A DNA stretch of 64,000 nt, taken from contig NC_090990.1 in the NCBI RefSeq assembly GCF_041146395.1, forward strand, positions 51,009,501 through 51,073,500, given 5' to 3'. Positions 12,823-25,019 of this stretch are shown piece by piece. A program made the position numbers and the translations under genes. The notes under the pieces are model-generated. The model saw nothing but the letters and a program-made list of their open reading frames with translations. It had not been told where the DNA came from and ran no database searches. Position 1 is the first letter of the stretch, and each line of letters opens with the position of its first letter. This stretch comes from Eulemur rufifrons. Lineage: Eukaryota; Chordata; Mammalia; Primates; Lemuridae.

Positions 12823-15800
12823 CCCCTAACCCCATCTCCCCTCCCAGCCTAGGCCACCACTAATACACTTCATACCTCTATAAACTTCCCTGTACTGGAC
12901 TTTCACATGAGTGGAGTCATATACTATGCAGTATTTTGTGACTGGCTTGTCTCACTTAGCATAATGTTTTCAAGATTCATCCATGTTGTCACATTCATCA
13001 GTGTACTTCATTCCTTTATATGATTGGATAATATTATATTGTATAGATGCATATTTTCTTTAGACATTTTTCCATTGATGGACATTTGGGTTGTTGCTAC
13101 CTTTTGGCTATTATGAATAGTGCTACTATAAATATTTGTGTATATCTTTCTGTGTGGAAATATATCTTAACTTCACTTGGGTATACATACGTAGGAGTGG
13201 AACTGGTGGTTCACATAGTAACACTTTATTTAACCCTTTGAGGAACTTCCAAACTGTTTTACAAAGTGGTCAATTTTACATTCCCATCAACAGTGTATAA
13301 GGATTCTGATTTCTTCACATCCTTGTCAACACTTGTCATCTTTCTTTTTTTTTTTTTGAGATAGGGTCTTGCTCAGTTGCCCTGGCTACAGTGCAGTGGC
13401 ATCTTCATAGCTCATTGCAACTGCAAACCCCTGGGCTCATGAGATCCTCCTTCCTCAGCCCCCTAAGTAGCAGGTACTACAGGCATACACCACTACGCCT
13501 GGCTTATTTTTCTATTTTTTGTAGAGACAGGGGCTCACTCTTGATCGGGCTGGTTTTGAACTCCTGACCTCAAGCAATCCTCCCATGTGGACCTCCCAAA
13601 GTGTGACTTTTTGATTCTAGTCATCTCAGTGGGTATGAAGCAGATATCACATTGTGGGTTTGATTTATATTTCTCTGATGACTAATAATGTCCAGCATGT
13701 TTTCATGTGGCTTTGTGACTATTTCTATACCTTTTTTGGAGAAATGAGCATTCGGATTGTATGCTCAATATTTGTTATTTGCCTTTCCTAAGTAATTTTA
13801 AGAGTTCTTTATATATTACAGATACAAATCTCTTATCAGATATATGATTTATAAATATTTTATTATATTTATGGATTGCCTTTTCACTTTTTAATATTTT
13901 TGATGCAAAAAAGTTTTTAATTTTAATAAAGCCAAATGTATGTATTTTTTCTTTTGTTACTCATGCTCTTAGTGTCATATCTAAGAAGCCTTTGGCAAAT
14001 CCAAGGTCATGAAAATTTACCCCTATTTTTCTGCTAAGAGTTTTATAGTTTTAGCTCTTAAATCTAAGTCTTGGATACATTTTGAGTTGGCTTATTTATA
14101 TGATATGAGGTAAGGGTCTAACATCATTCTTTCATATGTGGCTATCCAGTTGTCCCACTATCATATATTGAACAAATTAAATGTTATTGGCATCCTTATA
14201 AAAAATATGATCAGTTAAAATCAGACATGAGTTTATTTCTGAACTCTCAATTCTATCCTGTTGATCTATATATATGTCTATCTTTGCGCCAATACTATTA
14301 TATTTGACTACTATTGTTTTGTAGTAAACTCTGAAATTGGGAAGTATAGGTCCTCCTAATTTGTTCTTATTTTTCAGGATTATTTTTGCTATTTTGGGTC
14401 CACTGAAATTCCATATGAATTTTAGTATCAGTTGTCAGTTTTTAGAACGAAGTCAGCTGGGATTCTGACAATAATTGTGTTAAATACGCAGATCAGTTTG
14501 GGGAGTATCACCATCTTAACATGGTAAGTCTTCTGATCCATAAATATGAGATACTTTCCCATTTAATTAGATCTTCTTTAATTTCTTTCAAAAATGTTTT
14601 GTAGTTTTGAGAGTACATATTTTGTGCTTCTTTTATTAAATTTATTCCTAAGTATTTTATTGTTTTTGATGCAATAGTGAAATAAATCATTTTCTTAATT
14701 TAATTTCAAACTGTTCATTGCACAAACATACAAATACAATTTATTTGTATATTGATCACGTATCTAGCAACCTTACAAAACTCATGTTAGTTCTAATAGT
14801 TTTTTAATGGATTCTCTAGAAGTTTTTATATATAACAACATGTCATCTGCAAATATAGTTTTACTTCTTCCTTCCTTTATGGAAAGGATTTTTATGCCCA
14901 CATTGATAAGAGATTTTGGTCTGTAATTTCTTGTGAAGTTTTTGTCTGGTTTTGGTATCATTGTAATACTGGCATTATGGAACAAGTTGTGAAGTGTTTC
15001 CTGCTCTTCTATTTCTTAAGCAAGTTTGTGAAGAATTTGGTAGAATACAACAGTGAAGCCACCTGAGCATGGGCTTCTCCTTGTGGGTAGTTTTTTGTTT
15101 TGTTTTTGTCTTTATTACTGATTTAATCTCTTCACTTGTTATAGGTGTATTTAGATTGTTTATTTCTTCTAGAGTCAGTTCCTCAGGTAGTTTGTACCTT
15201 GCTAGGAATGTGTCTATTTCATGTAAGTTATCTAATTTGTTGGCATACAATTGTTTATAGTAGTCCTTTATAATCCTTTTTATTTCTGTCAATACTAACA
15301 TACTCTCTTTTACTTTGTTTTTCCCCCCACCGTTGGTAAGTAGGTCTTGAATTTATTTTACAAATAAGACCTGTTCTATCTAGCTTTTCATTTAGGAGGC
15401 TAAAAGCAGAGTCAGCTTGACTTCAAGGACTCTATATTCTTAGTCTCCAAATTCTCTTTTATTTCTGATTCTAGTAATTTGAATCTTCTTTTTTCTCTTG
15501 GTCAGACTAGCTAAAGGTTTGTCAATTTTACTGATCTTTTTAAAGAACCAGATTTTGATTTTCTCCATTGTTTTTCTATTCAATATTTCACTAATTTCCA
15601 TCCCAATATTTATCATTTCCTTCCTCTGCTTACTTTATGCTATTTTCTCTTCTTTTATCATTTTCTTATGTAAGAAGGTTATTGACTTGAGATCTTTCTT
15701 CTTTATAAAGTTGGCATTTATGTCTATAAATTTTCCTTTAAGCACTGCTTTAGCTACATCCCATAAGCTTTGGTATGTTGTATCTCGATTATCTATCATC

Positions 15801-16360
15801 TCAGAATATTTTGTTATTTTCTTTTTGATTTCTTCTTTGACTTTTTTATTATTTACATACCACCATTATAATCGTACATTATTAATATTTGTGAATATTT
15901 TCTACTGTAGCATTTTAATTTCATTAATAACTTTTTTCTCTATATTTTTAAGATTTTTAAGTGGTTACTCTAAAGCTTACCATATAAATTATATCAAAAT
16001 CATGTCTGGATTTATACTACCTTAATTGAAACATTACTTCTACATAGCTCTATTCTCTTCATCCAATTTTTGTGGTATTATTTTTATGTACCTTACATCT
16101 ATTCACATTGCAAATATAAAAATAGTGTTATAATTATAACACTTATTTGCCATCTATCATCATTTTATTAGCCCATTACAGCTTTGCTCCCATCCATCTC
16201 CTCTGTGCTGTTATTGGCAAATATATTAATATTATACATATATTACACTTCTATATTTCATTGGTACAATACATTATATACATATTATTTTATACAATTG
16301 CCTTCAATTTAGTTAAGAGAATAAAAGGAAAATGCAGTAATAGTGTTATCATTACATGAC
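12823..16360 (-). repeat. Long L1 copy, minus strand: 3' UTR to ORF2 and beyond
   Basis: Plus-strand reading order is reversed 3' UTR (GGAGTCATATACTATGCAGT, GGACATTTGGGTTG), then ORF2. Minus-strand pieces of ORF2 are recognisable: KYLGINLIKEAQNMYSQNYK (14508-14690), IPKPDKNFTRNYRPKSLIN (14782-14985) and IKRIIKDYYKQLYANKLDNL (14975-15301). Reversed 5' ORF2 text (CTAAAGGTTTGTCAATTTTA) follows to about 16020, then degenerate L1M-like sequence. Stops and frameshifts break every frame. Confidence 0.8.
13339..13607 (-). repeat. Alu inserted in the L1 3' UTR, minus strand
   Basis: Oligo-T then GAGATAGGGTCTTGCTCAGT and so on to CCTCCCAAAGTGTGAC. Both arms are present but the 5' end is clipped. L1 sequence continues on both sides. 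Confidence 0.85.
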
Positions 16361-16790
16361 TTTTATTGGTGCTTGTCACCTAGTGTTCATTGTATCCATT
16401 AGGTAGGTTTTTGCCCTTCCCCTCCACTCCCCTCCCCCCTGCTTGATTTCCTTTGAGATTTGCTTCTCTCTATGCACATGTGTGCTCATCAGTTAGTTCC
16501 AATTTAATAATGAATACATGTGGCATTTGTTTTTCCATTCTTTAGACACTTCACTTAAGATAATGGTCTCCACTTCGATCCAAATTGCTGCAAAAGGTAT
16601 TAAGTCATCTCTCTTCATGGCTGAGTAGTATTCCACGGTATATATATACCACATTTTGTTAATACACTCATGAATTGGTGGGCATTTGGGTTGATTCCAC
16701 ACCTTTGCATTGTGAATTGTGCTGCAATGAACATTTGCATGTAGGTGTCTTGTGTTCTTTGTGTGGAGATGAATTACCATCTGGAGTTAC
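16361..16790 (-). repeat. Younger strepsirrhine L1 3' end, minus strand
   Basis: The reversed L1 tail carries CCCTTCCCCTCCACTCCCCT, a pyrimidine-rich 3' UTR, then CACTTCACTTAAGATAATGG and CAATGAACATTTGCATGTAG. Minus translation retains YIYTVEYYSAMKRDDLIPFA and VSKEWKNKCHMYSLLNWN from the ORF2 C-terminus. A matching tail occurs at 20866-21286 and, on the plus strand, at 51555-51991. Confidence 0.75.
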
Positions 16791-17859
16791 TTGCTTTCAA
16801 CATGAGAAAATTCCTTTAGTATTTCTTTCAAGGACGGTCTAGCTAGCAATAAATTCTTGCAGGTTTTGTTCACCTAGGAAACTATTTCACCTTCATTATT
16901 GAAAGATCATTTTTCTGGATATAAGATTCTAATGGAAAGTTTTTTCTTTGAGCACTTCAAATATATTATCCCTCTGCCTTCTGGCCTTGTTTCTACTAAA
17001 AAGTCAATCATTAATCTTACAGGGGTTCCCTTGTAAGTGACATACTGTTTTTCTCTTGCTGCTTTCAAGATTTTCTCCTTGTCTCTGACTTTCAGCATGT
17101 TTACTATGACATGTCTGTGAGTCAATCTGCACTCACTTTATTTGGAGTTTGTTGAGCTTTGCAGATGTATAGGTTTTTTTTCAATAAATTTAGATGTCTT
17201 CAGGCATTATTTCTTTGAATATTTTTTCTTTTACTTTCTGTCTCCTCTCCTCTCCCCTTATGTGTATGCTGCTGTATTTGAGGGAGTTCCACATTTTTCT
17301 GAGGTCCTATTCATTTTTCTTCATTCTCTTTTTCCTCTCTTCTTTGGCTTACATACACTTTCCTCTATATTCAAGTTTGCTAATTCTTTCTGCCACCTGT
17401 TAAAACTACTGCTGAGCTCCTCTAGTGGATTTTTAAATTTCCCATGATTGTATTAATTCCAAGGTTTCCACTTCATTTTTTTGTAATTTCTATATCTTTA
17501 TTGATAGTCTCTATTTGATGTGACATTGTCATCGTATCTTCCTTTACTTTTTAAATCATGGTTTACTTTAATTCTGTGAACAAATTTATTATAGCTGCTT
17601 TGAAATATCTCTGTTAAATCTGACATCTGGTCCCTTTCACAGGCAGTTTCTGTTGTCTGCTTTTTTTCTTGTCTGTGGATCATACTTTCCTGTTTCTTTG
17701 GATACCCTTTAAATTTTTGTTGGAAATGAGAGATTTTAGATAATATATTGTAGCAACTCTGAGTACTGGTTCCTCTCTCCTATCCAGAGTTTGTTATCAT
17801 CATATGCTTGTTTATTTGTTTAGTGATTGGCTGGATTATTTTGGTGAGGTCTATATCAC
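16791..17859 (-). repeat. L1M-type sequence, minus strand, up to an MLT1 LTR
   Basis: TTACAGGGGTTCCCTTGTAA, CTTGCTGCTTTCAAGATTTT and GGAGTTTGTTGAGCTTTGCA are characteristic of reversed old-L1 5' regions. No open gene. The family subgroup is not decidable by eye. Confidence 0.55.
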
Positions 17860-18273
17860 TGTTATAGATTGAACTATATCTACTAAAAGAAGACATGTTG
17901 AAGTCCTAATCCCCAGTACCTGAAAATGTGACTTTACAGTACAGTATCTGGAAATCAAGGTTTTGCAGATTTAACCAAGCTGAGATAATTATGGTGGGCC
18001 CTAATCCAGTATGACTGGTGTCCTTATAAAAAGTGTAAATTTGGGCACAGACACACAGAAGGAAGACACTTGGGGGAGAATGTAATGTGATGATGGGAGA
18101 TTGGAGTGATGCCTCTATAAGCCAAGGAAGGCCCAGGGCTACCAGAAGCTAGGAAGCATGGAACAAATCCTTCCCTAGCAAAGAGAGCATGGCCTTGCTG
18201 TGAGACAATAAATTTCTATTGTTTTAAGTTACAGAGTTTGTTACTTTGTTAAGGCAGCCCTAGGAAACTAATA
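17860..18273 (+). repeat. MLT1-type solo LTR
   Basis: TGTTATAGATTGAACTATAT, GTTGAAGTCCTAATCCCCAG, GGTGGGCCCTAATCCAGTAT, CTGGTGTCCTTATAAAAAG and an AATAAATTTCTATTGTTTTA end with CCTAGGAAACTAATA are the classic MLT1 (ERVL-MaLR) landmarks. No second LTR of the same kind lies nearby. Confidence 0.85.
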
Positions 18274-19410
18274 TGCCCCACCCCACCCACAGTCTTGACC
18301 ACCTGATGTTGCTCCTCAGTAAGGTGCAGCTTTGGGTATGCCCATGGCCACCCTTGGATGACAGTGGTACTAGTAAGGCTCTGCTCCACTCTTTCCCTGT
18401 CTATACCCAGCTGTTAAACTCCACTAGTTGCCAGCTAATTGCTCTATTATTTTTAACAATGCATTAGGGCATAAATTCTCCACCAACTAAACCAATCAAG
18501 TTTCTGCTCCTTCCGGGGAATACTGCCTGAGGTCAGTGTTTGTTCTGACTGCCAGATTCCAGGGACCATAAACTAGCCAGATTATAACCTAGGCTGTATC
18601 TTCATTAGATCCATGAATCTCCTCCCAGTTGCCTTTATCACAACCTACATTATTTTTGAGGGTACTCAAGTGTTAAACTTCTCTACCAATCTGTTGTAAA
18701 TGAAGTTGGTTGCTCTGGAAAAACATTAGGAGCTATCTGTTTTACAGCCTGCCTCTTCCCCCAGGCAAAATCTCTGCACCAGGTCTCTGGTGTTCAGGCT
18801 GGAGAAAATGACAAGTTCCTCTCTGCGTGACAACCTTGCACTCTAGACATTGACTGCTAGGTGGAGGGAGGGGGTAGTAGCCTAGGGTTTTCTCAGTTTG
18901 CTTCTCTAGGCATGAAATCACTGCCTCATGAGCCAGAGGAAAGCCTCAGTATTCCTAATGTGTGCCAGAGCCAAGGTAGAGCTCACCAGCAGAGCCTGGG
19001 AAGAAGGGAGACCTCATCTCTCAACCATACTTATCTGGGCCTTACCCTCAGCAATGAGCAGCTGGGGGAAGGATGATAAACACTGAAGTCCTGCTCCAGG
19101 GAAAATACTTCTGTGTGGGAGCTGAGTGAGGGCTGAGACTTACGTTCCTGGATGAAAGTAGTCTGGAGTGGAGTCTCCGCCTCACTGAGCTAGGAGAGGT
19201 GAAGGCTAAGGTGGTCTTGGCTCAAATGCCATAGACTCTTACCTTCCTTACTGAATTTTCATAGATTCTCTTGAATGGATGGTTATTTGCTTTTTGTCCT
19301 TAGGTTAATTTCCAGAGGAATTAAATACTTGTTTTTTAAAAAGAATTTTAACCAATTTCACTGGGAAATGGGTCATTGAAGTTCTTAATGCTATCATGTT
19401 GCCAGTTGCT
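18274..19410. other. Intronic DNA without an assigned feature
   Basis: This stretch is moderately GC-rich for its surroundings. Phrases such as CCTCACTGAGCTAGGAGAGG and GAGCTGAGTGAGGGCTGAGA could be a reversed L1M 5' UTR belonging to the copy before the MLT1 LTR. I cannot prove this. Short open frames here show no protein family. Confidence 0.4.
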
Positions 19411-19838
19411 CTAATTATCTTTTTTTTAAAAATTGTGGTAAGCTACTCATAACCTAAAATTTATCACCTTAAGTATTTTTTAAGTGTACAGTTCAGTGGC
19501 ATTAAGTATATGCACATTGTTCTACAACCATCATCACCATCCATCTGCAGAACTCTTTTCATCTTGCAAAACTGTACCCATTAAACAATTCCTCTTTACC
19601 CCTTCCCCCGAATTCCTGGCAACTACCATATACTTTCTGTATCTATGAATCTGTCTACTTTAGGTATTAATCCTTCATGTAAGTGGAATCATACAGTATT
19701 TGTCCTTTTGTAACTGTCTTATTTCACTTAATGTGATGTCTTCAAGGTTCATCCATGAGATAACATGTGTGGGAATTTCCTTCCTTTTTAAGGCTTAATA
19801 ATATTGCATTGTATGTGTCTACCACATTTTTTTTTATC

Positions 19839-20305
19839 TGTTTAATGTAGCGATAAGGCCAAAAAGGAAGGTCAAGAGAGGCTGAGTACAGTCATTTTGG
19901 TCACTACCAGTCTCCTAGCCACCATGAACAAGGAAGTTACCAGCAAGTCATGAGTCCGGGACCACCTGAGGATGGATGAATTACTAAGCCAGATACTTTA
20001 CAAACTGTGCTTACCTTTCTGTGACAGCAGTTTAGATTAACCTTTATGGCCTGACCTAAAGACAATGCTGGTCCCAACACGGTTTCTGAACATTTAAAAA
20101 TGTTACCATTGCCCCGTAAGGTGTCCCCTTCCTGCTCGAGAAAGGACCCCTACTCTGTGGAGTAGGATCTGTTGTCTGTCTCTGTCTCAGTGAAACTTTC
20201 CTGTAGCTAGCTAGTTGGCTTACTCTTGAGGTCATTCCAGCATGAAGCCAAGAACCCAGCTGGTGAGTTCAGGGGGCTTTCTTCCCTTCATTGGGACACC
20301 TCCTG
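19839..20305. repeat. LTR-like 467-bp insertion in the L1, family unknown
   Basis: L1 text breaks at TTTTTATC and resumes at TATCACATTCATC. The 467 bp between is unrelated to L1, begins TG (TGTTTAATGTAGCGATAAGG) and is flanked by TATC (19835-19838 and 20306-20309), a possible 4-bp target duplication. Inside are CTGTCTCTGTCTCAGTGAAA and CAGCATGAAGCCAAGAACCC, which look like the U5 part of a class I LTR. The right end CTCCTG is not the usual CA, so the exact ends may be off. Confidence 0.5.
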
Positions 20306-20865
20306 TATCACATTCATCTCTTGGACATTTCAGTTGCTTTTACCTTTTAGCTATTGTGCATAATGCTGCCATGAAGACAGTTGTACAAACATCTGCTTGA
20401 AACTCAGTTTTCAAGTCTTTTGAATATAATCCCAAAAGCGGAATTCCTAGATCATATGGTAATTCTATTTTTAAGTTTTTGAGGAAGACAATATTGTTTT
20501 TCATAGTGGCTACACCATTTTATAATCCCACCAATAGCACACAATGGTTTCAGTTTCTCCACATCCTCACCAACACTTGTTTTTTTATTTTTTAAATAGT
20601 AGCCATCATAATGTGTATGAAGTGGCATCTCACTGTGGTTTTGATCTGCACTTCCCTAATGACTAGTGATGTTGAGTGTCTTTTCATGTATTTGTTGGCT
20701 ATTTGTATCTTTTTTGGAGAAATACCTATTCAAGTCCTTTGCCCATCTTTTAACTTGGCTGTTTTCTGCTGTTGTTGATTTGTTGGAGTTCTTCATAAAT
20801 CCTGTATATTAACCCCTTATCAGATATATGATTTGCAAATATTTTCTCCCATTTTGTGGGTTATC

Positions 20866-21286
20866 TTTTTTTTTAATTTCAGAATATTATGGGGTTAGAA
20901 ATGTTTTGATTACATAAATTACTTTTGTACAGTTTGAGTCAAAGTTATAAGTGTGTCTATCACCCAGATAGTGTGCATCATATCCGTTAAATGTGAATTT
21001 ACCCATCCCCTCCCCACCCCCCACTTGCTTGATTTCTGTTGACTTTTACTAGCATGTGAACACAAGAGTGTTGATCATTTAGTTCCAATTTAACAGTGAG
21101 CACATGTGATGTTTGTTTTTCCATTTTGGTGATACTTCACTTAGGAGGATGGTCTCCAGTTCCATCCAGGTTGTTACAAAACTTATTGATTCACCATTGT
21201 TTTTGTGTGCCAGAATAATACTGCATGGTATACATATACCATATTTTATTAATCTACTCATATACTGATGGAAATTTGGGTTGTGT
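20866..21286 (-). repeat. Younger 5'-truncated strepsirrhine L1 inserted in the older L1
   Basis: Oligo-T followed by AATTTCAGAATATTATGGGG, then the C-rich reversed 3' UTR (CCCATCCCCTCCCCACCCCC) and reversed ORF2 C-terminus (minus translation VSPKWKNKHHMCSLLNWN). The older L1 resumes at TTGCCTTTTCAC near 21293. Confidence 0.75.
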
Positions 21287-22440
21287 CCTGAGTTGCCTTT
21301 TCACTACATTGATTTTCTTTTGATGAACTAATTTTCACGTAGTCCAGTATATCTGTTTTTTTCTTTTGCTACAAGTGCTTTTGGTGCCATACACAAGAAA
21401 TTATTGCCAAATCCAATGTCATAAAGCTTTTTCCCTATGTTTTCTTCTAAGATTTTTATAGATTTAGCTCTTATTTTTAGGTTTTTGATCCATTTTGAGT
21501 TCATTTTTGTATATGGTGTAAGGGTCAAACTTCATTTCTTTACATGGGGATATCCAGCTGTTCCAGCACCATTTGTTGGCAAGACTCTTCTTTCTCCATT
21601 GCATAGTCTTGGCATTCTTGTCAAATTTGACCATATACCTGAGGGTTTATTTCTGGGCTCTCTATTCTATTCCATTGGTCTATACTATATGTCTGTCTTT
21701 ATTTCAGTACCACGTTCTTTTGATTACTATAGATTTATAATACGTTTTGAAATCAGGAAGTATGAGATTTCCAACTTTGTTCTTGTTCAAGATTGTTTTG
21801 GCTATTTGGGTTTCTTGATATTTCATATGAATTTTAGTATGGGTGTTTCTATTTCTGAAAAAAATATCATTGGGATTTGGGTAGGGATTGCATTGAATCT
21901 GTAGATCACTTTGAGTAGTAAAGACATCTTAATAATATTAAGTCTTTCAATCCATGAACAAGAAATGTCTTTCCATTTAGTGGTGTCCTCTTTCTTTTCT
22001 TTCAGTAATGTTTTATAGTTTTCAGTGTACAAATCTCTGGCATCCTTGATTAAGTTTATTCCTAATCTTTTTGTTAATTTCCTTTTTGGACTGTTCATTG
22101 TTAGAAATGCAACTGATTTTTGTGTGTTGATTTTCTATCCCACAACTTTGCTGAATTCATTTATTAGTTCTAACAGTTTGTGTGTGTGTGTAATCTTGAC
22201 AGTTTTCCACATATAAAATCATGTCATATGTGAAAAGAGATAATTTTATTTCTTCTTTTCCAATTTGGATGTCTTTTATGTCTTTTTCTTGCCTAATTGC
22301 CTTGGCTAGGACTTTCACTAGTATTCTGAAGAGAAGTGGTGGAAGCAGGCATCCTTCTCTTATTCCTGATCTTAGAGGAAAAGCTTTCAGTCTTTCATCA
22401 TTGAAAAAAATATATATATTATGTATTATATGTGCAAATA

Positions 22441-23088
22441 CATACATAGTATGGGTTTACTAAAATTACATTTGAGTTGTTTTACTTTTGGGCCATTATA
22501 AATAAAGTTGCTATGAACATTCATTTACTACTGTTCGTATAAACATATATTTTCTTTTCTCTCAGCAAATACCTAGAAGTGGCACACATGGATGATATAG
22601 TAGATATATGTTTAATAACTTGCCAAATTTGTTTTCTATTTTTCATGTGTACCAGCAATGTATGAAGAGATTTTAGTTCCTCCACATACTTGTCAACATT
22701 TGGTATGGTCAGTCTTTTTATAATTTTTAGCCATTCTAATAGGTATTTCATGGTTTTAATTTGCATTTCCTTAATGACTAATACTGATCATCTTTTCATA
22801 TGTTCATATACTATGTGTATATCTACTCTAGTAAAGCGTTTTTCAAGTATTTTGCTTGTTTTTTAAAATTGGGTAGTCTTAACATTGTCTTGAGGGTTGT
22901 TTACACATTTTAGTTACAAGTACTTTATCAGAATATGCTTTGTAAATAATTTTTTCCAGTGTGTCACTTTTCATTCTGTTAGCAGTGTCTTTCAAAGGCA
23001 AAAGTTTTGATTTTGATGAAGCCCAATTTACCAATTTTATCTTTTATGGACTGTGCTTTTAAGGTCCTATCTAAAAAAAGCCTAACCC
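22441..23088 (-). repeat. L1M 3' region, minus strand
   Basis: GGGCCATTATAAATAAAGTTGC, CTGATCATCTTTTCATATGT and AAAAGTTTTGATTTTGATGA are reversed L1 3' UTR/ORF2-end phrases. An Alu sits at its right edge. Confidence 0.6.
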
Positions 23089-23430
23089 GGCCGGGCGCGG
23101 TGGCTCACGCCTGTAATCCTAGCACTCTGGGAGGCCGAGGCGAGTGGATCGCTCAAGGTCAGGAGTTCGAGACCAGCCTGAGCAAGAGTGAGACCCCGTC
23201 TCTACTAAAAACAGAAAGAAATTATATGGACAACTAAAATATATATAGAAAAAATTAGCCAGGCATGGTGGCGCATGCCTGTAGTCCTAGCTACTCGGGA
23301 GGCTGAGGCAGTAGGATCGCTTGAGCCCAGGAGTTTGAGGTTGCTGTGAGCTAGGCTGACGCCATGGCACTCACTCTAGCCCGGGCAACAAAGTGAGACT
23401 CTGTCTCAAAAAAAAAAAAAAAAAAAAAAA
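23089..23430 (+). repeat. Strepsirrhine Alu with target-site duplication
   Basis: Starts GGCCGGGCGCGGTGGCTCAC, has the lemur linker and GAGCTAGGCTGACGCC, and ends in a long A-tail. AAGCCTAACCC occurs just before the element (23078-23088) and again after the tail (23431-23441). The remaining interval to 23892 is plain intron. Confidence 0.96.
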
Positions 23431-23892
23431 AAGCCTAACCCATTCAAAGTTATGTATTATATGCTTTTCTGTATATATGTAATATTTCAATTAAAAGTTT
23501 AAAAGAGTCAATCCTTAGCTATAAGTTTTATAATGAGACAAATTAACAGACTTGATGACAATTTTGTGATATTTTCAAGAGCACACTGCTGAGAAGAGTG
23601 GATGATAGCTGTAGTGCATGATTAATAGCTATAATTAATACCACAAGCAACTAGTTCTTAAAGTCATGAGTAGATTTTTCTCATTCCATTCCAATATTCT
23701 TCTTATCAAAAACTAGTTATAGGAGCAAACTGCCAATATTATGTTGTAAGGAATGTTATATGGTAAAAACGCTAACAAAATCAGTATTTCAAAATTATGA
23801 GTAATTATTTGAAAGCAGCATATTTTCTTTTATTCCAATCAAATTTTTCATAGTGTCATTTCAGATAAACCCAGAATTCTAAAGACTATTAC

Positions 23893-24064
23893 CTGTATTG
23901 TCTTTATACTGGGAATATTCATTTTTTCTGTTTTCAATTCAGGTACAATAACCATGGTTTTTGATGTAACCATTCGGCTTTGATTTGCACCAATATATCC
24001 TTTCACTGCAGTTGGTTTTGCTGGACCAATAATGCTAATGGACTTCCTTAATTGTGTGCTGCCC
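23893..24064 (-). CDS. DNAI4: DNAI4 coding exon 2 of the model
   Basis: The minus-strand acceptor is CTCATATAG|GGGCAG and the donor ATACAG|GTAATAG. The 172-nt exon takes two bases from exon 1 and ends in phase 0. It encodes GSTQLRKSISIIGPAKPTAV, then a stretch through NQSRMVTSKTMVIVPELKTE, ending IPSIKTIQ, which joins directly to VFDANG of the next exon. A second AG six bases downstream (GGGCAG|CACAC) would drop two residues and stay in frame, so a NAGNAG-like alternative is possible. The basic, Ser/Thr-rich sequence fits the N-terminal tail of an axonemal intermediate chain. Confidence 0.9.
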
Positions 24065-24189
24065 CTATATGAGAAAAAGAAAGTATAGTACAGAGGATTC
24101 AGGATTGAAAAGAAAAATCAACAAATGATAAAAAACCAGAATTTCCTACAGAAACATGTGAACAATCTAAACATGTAACAAGAAATAGC

Positions 24190-24520
24190 TACTTGAGATC
24201 TTATTATGTATAAGCATAATTCTAAAGAGTTTGCATATATTATGTCATTTCCCTCACAACTCTAAGACGTTGTTATTAATATTATTTTACATAAAGTCAC
24301 AGAGGCTTAAGGGAAAACATTACTACTATAGTTGAGATTTGAACCCAGACAGTCAGATCCAAAGTCTACACTGACTCTTCTGGGTCTTAGTTTCTTTGTT
24401 TGTCAAGGGGGAGGTAATAATAGTACCTAACTCAGAGATTGTTATGACGATTAAATAATTTATGTATTATGGTTAGGAGGTACCTGGCACATGGTAAGCA
24501 CAAATGAGTGTACAGTGCAG
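24190..24520. repeat. MIR remnants
   Basis: TTTGAACCCAGACAGTCAGA and GGTCTTAGTTTCTTTGTTTG with AACTCAGAGATTGTTATGAC are standard MIR core phrases. At least one and probably two old copies are present. Confidence 0.6.
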
Positions 24521-24558
24521 TTACACAGGCAGATTTAAACATGATTAATAAAACCTGA

Positions 24559-24705
24559 GTAGCTGGGTATGGTGGGTTATGCATGTAATCCTAATACTTT
24601 GGGAGGCAGAGGTGAGAGGATCACTTGAAGCCAGGAGTTCCAAGACCAGCTTGAGCAACACAGTGAGTGCCCCATCTCTACAAAATCAATCAATCAATCA
24701 TTCAG
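24559..24705 (+). repeat. Old Alu monomer (FLAM-like)
   Basis: GCTGGGTATGGTGGGTTATG through CCATCTCTACAAAATCAATCAATCAATC. There is one arm only, with a simple (AATC)n tail. Confidence 0.75.
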
Positions 24706-25019
24706 TCAATAAAACTTGAGAAAGAATATCATGTTCCTGCTTGGACAAATTACATGATGATTTTTAACAGGAAGTTATGGTCAAAATACTTTGCTTTTGG
24801 ATTTACTCTGTAAACTCCTTAAGATAAGGACCTACTTTATCATCTTATTCCTTTTAGTACTCTGTAATGTGGACTTCTATAAAATGAGGATGATTTTCCT
24901 TTAGATTATAAAAAAGAAATATGCTTTCCAAGAAATCATTTTTAATAATACTTTTACTTTTGAAATCACAAAAGATCAGACAAGAATAAATGTTTTTAAA
25001 TGGCAACAATTAATTTAGT

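Larger units (their letters stand above)
19411..22440 (-). repeat. L1 copy, minus strand, carrying two insertions
   Basis: A reversed L1 3' UTR (GTGTACAGTTCAGTGGCATT) leads into ORF2. Minus-strand ORF2 pieces include SKWIKNLKIRAKSIKILEEN (21328-21528) and [20 protein letters not shown] (21823-22098), and an RT-like YDMILYVEN (22157-22447). All are interrupted. The copy is better preserved than the one at 12.8-16.4 kb. Confidence 0.8.

Noticed and set aside
14508..15301. Minus-strand frames with reverse-transcriptase-like text
   Set aside because: They are broken pieces of an L1 ORF2, counted as a repeat and not as genes.
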